10,018 bases of DNA from Goniomonas avonlea. Taxonomy: Eukaryota > Cryptophyceae > Goniomonadida > Goniomonadaceae. A model generated the notes under the pieces. That model ran no database searches. It was not told the DNA's origin and was given only the letters and a program-made list of their open reading frames with translations. The stretch lies in the NCBI GenBank assembly GCA_003573635.1, contig QUTJ01031138.1, positions 1-10,018 of the forward strand, written 5' to 3'. Made by a program: the position numbers and the translations under genes. Below, one piece after another: positions 7,201-10,018 of this stretch (position 1 is the stretch's first letter; each line of letters begins with the position of its first letter).

Positions 7201-9200
7201 GGTGTCACCGACCCGCGGCAGCGGGGCTTCACCGACCTGTGGTACCGACGCTCAGAGTGTCGACCAGCGAGGCAGCAAGCGAGAGCTCGACGCCTTGCTC
7301 ACCCGGGTTGCGCAAGCTGAGTCTCGGGCACAGCAATTGGAGACACAGCGGCTGCTTGATGCGAATGCTGTGGCTCACACACGAGCGCTGGAGGCGCAGC
7401 TCCTTGCTCGCCGCCGTCTGCAGGAGATGGATCTCGCTGAGTCAGCGAGCGCAGACGAGGCGGCGCTGGTTGGGCCTGCTGCACGCGCACACGCGCTTGC
7501 TGCCTGGAGACTTGTGGAGGTGGAAGGGGAACTGTCGAACCAGCAGCGAGCGCTTCTGGAGGCTGGAGACGCGCTGCAACTGGCACGCAGACTCGGTGAA
7601 CGTGCCCGTGACGAGGCGACGGGCGCCGTTGCACTGTCTGAGAAGGATCTCGTGGCTGAGACCACCGCGCTCAAGCGAGTACGCGAGTTGGACGGCCAAC
7701 TGCGGGACGCCGCACACCGTGCTGAAGCGGTGGCCGCACAGCATGCGCACACCGTGAGAGCTCTCGAGGTTGCTCTCGGAGATGCCAAGGCTGTCGGCGA
7801 GGAGGCCACTCGCCGCGCCGAGGCTGCCCAGGCGGAGACCGCAAGTGTGCGCGCAGAACTCCGGGTCGCCCAACGCAAGGGTGTCGAGGCGGAACAAGCG
7901 TTGTCGCTGGCCAAGAGTGCGGCAGTGCGCGCCAAAGAGGACAGTCGTGAGGCTGTCGCCGCTGCGCTCCAAGAGGTTGCCTCGGAGCGCGAGCTCAGAG
8001 ACAAGGAGCGCTCGGTTGAGGAGCGCAGCGCTGCCTCTGCGGTTGAGGGCCTCAAGGCTGAGGTCTGTTATCTCGTCGATTCACGTTACCGTGTTCCTGC
8101 CTGTGCCTCCTCTTCGTTTTAGAATCTGTCGGTCTGTCGTTCGATTGGCCTGGCGCGTAGATGTGCCGAGCACTATGAGGCCAGCTGTTTTGGTATTCGC
8201 TTGCCGTCTTTTTCTGTTGCGTTTGAGGCTCACCCTTGGCATTGCACAGATCAAGCGACTGGCGCACGAGCTGTCTGAGGAGGAGTGCCGGGTGGCCGCT
8301 GCAACTGCAGCCGCCACCGATGCCCTGCGTGTCAAGGCCAACCTCGAATCACGTGCCACAGCAGCAGAGGCTCGAGCAGCAGAGGCAGAGGTGGAAGCAC
8401 GAGCTGCTGTGCGAGCGCTTCGGGACGCTGAGGCAGAGCGTGCAATTGCCACTGCATCTGCAGGCCGCGGAATCGCCGAGGGCGAGAGGGCTGGGAGGTT
8501 GTTTTCGGAGGCGGAGGAGGCTTGGAGGGCTGAAACAGGCGTGCTCCGGGGCCGGGTCGCCCAATTGGAAGAGCAGGTGCCTCCGTGTTTTTGGTGCCTC
8601 TTTGGAAATCAGGACAACAGTATGCTGCTCTCTGTGAGCTTGCAATAGCAAGAGCGATGTTTACACTGTCGCCAGGTGGCTTCGTTGGCAGCGGAAAGGC
8701 GGCGAGAGGCGACGGTGTCCGAGACCAAGATCACAGAACTTGGCGCGAGGGCCCAGGACGCTGACCGGCGCCGCACCATCGCAGAGAACCAAGCCGCTGC
8801 TCGTGCCCAGGTGCGCTGTGGCTAAGTGTCTGGGTGCTCCCTTGGGGTTCTGGTTTGTGCTACGAGCTGGACTCTCTCTCCCTCTGCCGGTTTCTGTCAA
8901 GTTTGTGCAGCGTTGTTTGTTTTTGAAGCACGGCTGCCGCAGGAGGCGGCGCAGGCGCAGGCCGACGCGGCCGAAGCTCGTCGTGCACGCGACGAGGCAG
9001 GCGTGGAGGCCTCCCTTTCCCTGCAGCGTGAGCGTTCGCGGGCGGACCGTGAGTCCGAACGAGCCAAGGCGTTGGAACACGAACTTGACCGCGAGTGTGC
9101 GGCAAGTGAAAGCAAACTCAAAGAACTCCTGCAGCGGCTGAGCGAGCAGGCCGCTGACAAAGATGGCGCCGAGGCGTCCGCAGCAAAACTCAAGAACGAG
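4289..9200 (+). CDS. PDZ domain plus very long coiled-coil protein, five exons seen, 3' end beyond or near right edge
   Basis: Exons: 4289-6776, 6915-8062, 8250-8576, 8676-8810 and 8943-9200, giving 1,452 codons in one frame. Intron phases are 1,0,0,0. The ATG at 4289 (context aaaaATG) is chosen because a complete PDZ fold follows at once: the carboxylate-loop-like GLCL at 24-27, IVCLVDGSAAASG (31-43), LGDEVLEVDG (47-56), then the alpha-B region VVSALRGSPG and the last strand ending near residue 93. PDZ domains bind C-terminal peptides and scaffold complexes. From about residue 140 the protein is Ala/Glu/Arg/Gln-rich coiled coil with breaks: CQVC at 363-366, a non-coil stretch about 396-430, a poly-Ala run 501-513, and a Pro/Gln hinge about 668-685. 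No motor, kinase or membrane domain is seen. A cytoskeletal, centrosomal or membrane-scaffold role is inference. I do not recognise a named orthologue. The exon 1-2 acceptor could be 6914 or 6926 (same phase). The donor after 9200 (GAG|GTGAGG) suggests further exons; read-through would stop at 9267-9269. Confidence 0.85.
6777..6914 (+). other. Intron 1 of the PDZ/coiled-coil gene, TG-rich, open if retained
   Basis: The donor is GAG|GTGCGT at 6777 and the acceptor ends 'cccttcag' at 6914 (alternative 'gattcag' at 6926, 12 bp on, same phase). The intron is dominated by GTGCGTTGTG-like sequence. It is open in the upstream frame up to the TGA at 6899-6901, so retention would add a 41-residue tail with 12 cysteines. 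Coiled coil resumes at once after the acceptor, which supports splicing as the main form. Confidence 0.75.
8063..8249 (+). other. Intron 2 of the PDZ/coiled-coil gene (187 bp) with a non-consensus donor
   Basis: The donor is GAG|GTCTGT and the acceptor is 'ggcattgcacag'. The split is phase 0 and joins ...LKAE to IKRLAHEL. The upstream frame stops at 8120-8122 within the intron. GTCTGT is a weak donor compared with GTGCGT, GTGCCT and GTGAGG elsewhere in this gene. Confidence 0.7.
8577..8675 (+). other. Intron 3 of the PDZ/coiled-coil gene (99 bp)
   Basis: CAG|GTGCCT to 'cactgtcgccag', phase 0, joining AQLEEQ to VASLAAER. The upstream frame meets a TAG at 8646-8648 inside the intron, so splicing is required for the coil to continue. 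Confidence 0.8.
8811..8942 (+). other. Intron 4 of the PDZ/coiled-coil gene (132 bp)
   Basis: CAG|GTGCGC to 'ggctgccgcag', phase 0, joining AAARAQ to EAAQAQAD. It contains an in-frame TAA at 8823-8825. The T-rich 3' part (about 8873-8925) fits a polypyrimidine tract. Confidence 0.78.
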
Positions 9201-9963
9201 GTGAGGTGGCCCGGGCACGATAGCGAGGTCAGGTGCGGTGAGAGGGAGAGCGCGCGAGGGAGAGAGTGAGAGAGTTTTCCGAATCAGCGACTTGAGCTCG
9301 CCCGAGCTGGTCCTGGTTAGGCCGCCAGTTTCAAACCCAGCTTTCGCCATCAAGGTACGCGGTTCCTTAGCGTGCATCATTTTTCCACTCCGATCGGCCA
9401 TTTCCCCAAATCTGCGGGGCCCGGAAAGTAGACAACGGACAAATTTCAAACAAGGTGGGTGAGTGTAGGACTTGGGAGGGGCAACAACCTGTATGATCGA
9501 AGTGAGGCCGGCGACAACGCCGACGACGGAAGAAACGGGCGGTGTGACCGACGGCAAGTGCGACTGGGTGAGACGCGGGTGGTCGGAGGTTGCGGCTCGT
9601 GCTTGAATAGCAGGATCGGCTGGGGATAGCATCAAAATTGAATTTTGACTCGAGGTTGAAGTCTCCGAAAGGCCAGTTGTGGGGCTGGACGAAAGTAGAT
9701 AAAGCTGAACCGTAGTCAGGAAAACCTTAACCGTGGGCAGAAACGAAGAGTAGCTGAATTTTACCCAGAAACGTTGAAAACCGCATTGCCGTGAGAAGTT
9801 GGAGACTTGGAAAGGGTGGAAGTAGACCGCGTCCGTTAGGTGGTAGATATCATCCTCTCTCTAAGGCTTTAATCTAGCTGGCTCCTTGACGACATAGACT
9901 TATGAAGGCCTGGAAAGTGGTGTGTCGTCTCGAGGGGTGGGCAAGGCTCGGGTGCAGAAAAAA

Positions 9964-9967
<4 letters not shown>
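9201..9967. other. Presumed start of intron 5 of the PDZ/coiled-coil gene or 3' flank; no supported gene
   Basis: The region begins with the donor GTGAGG and holds a purine-rich GAGAGGG tract at 9238-9276 and a palindrome AGCTCG-CC-CGAGCT at 9295-9308. No segment after an AG acceptor resumes coiled-coil coding in the required phase 0. A minus-strand frame is open through most of 9200-9635 but has no motif that I recognise. From about 9640 to 9960 the sequence is less GC-rich and shows no structure I can name. Confidence 0.5.

Positions 9968-9968
<1 letters not shown>

Positions 9969-10018
<50 letters not shown>
9969..10018. repeat. (GA)n microsatellite reaching the right edge
   Basis: At least 25 uninterrupted GA units preceded by an A-rich stretch (about 9957-9968). 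It runs off the window, so its true length is unknown. Confidence 0.98.

Noticed and set aside
7375-8055. Minus-strand open frame of 226 codons rich in Ser/Ala/Arg
   Set aside because: It is the antisense frame of the coiled-coil exon; the Ser/Ala bias mirrors the GCG/GAG codons of the real gene.
9328-9338. GTTTCAAACCC, one mismatch from a tRNA/SINE B box
   Set aside because: No A box at suitable spacing and no cloverleaf could be formed by eye, so neither a tRNA nor a SINE is supported.
8661-9635. 324-codon minus-strand frame as a real gene
   Set aside because: Its C-terminal two thirds is antisense to exons 4 and 5 of the plus gene and no domain is visible. Only the part beyond 9200 is kept as an open question.

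Overview
This window looks like nuclear DNA of a unicellular eukaryote (protist or alga-like). It is moderately GC-rich, and two divergent genes are each broken by many GT-AG introns ranging from 46 bp to over 700 bp. The long introns are full of species-specific tandem repeats, and the standard genetic code fits throughout. I cannot name the lineage from sequence alone. There are no prokaryotic operons, rRNA genes, CRISPR arrays or recognisable transposase genes.

Left half (about 1-4057, minus strand): one gene for a TauE/SafE-family membrane transporter. I reconstructed nine exons by splice-site phase and family motifs. They encode a signal peptide, a cysteine-rich extracytoplasmic segment and the two TauE/SafE half-repeats, each with its glycine-rich signature. 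The 3' end (probably the last membrane helix) lies beyond the left edge. Introns 1-3 are only 46-51 bp and clean. Introns 5, 7, 8 and the stretch after exon 9 each hold a different tandem repeat. The array in intron 7 is a duplication of the exon 7/intron 7 boundary itself, so the gene carries several equivalent 5' splice sites in a row.

Centre (4058-4288): a 231-bp gap between the two start codons, which must hold both promoters. It contains an inverted CCTTATC/GATAAGG pair and a TGACTCA site.

Right half (4289-9200, plus strand): one large gene whose product begins with a PDZ domain followed by more than 1,300 residues of Ala/Glu/Arg-rich coiled coil. A CxxC motif, a non-coil insert, a poly-Ala run and a Pro/Gln hinge interrupt the coil. 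Five exons are in the window. The fifth ends at a good donor, so the gene probably continues to the right.

Right end (9201-10018): no convincing exon. It holds purine-rich sequence, unexplained single-copy-looking DNA with a minus-strand open frame, and a (GA)n microsatellite running off the window edge.

The two genes share a promoter region, but nothing in the sequence shows that they work in one pathway.
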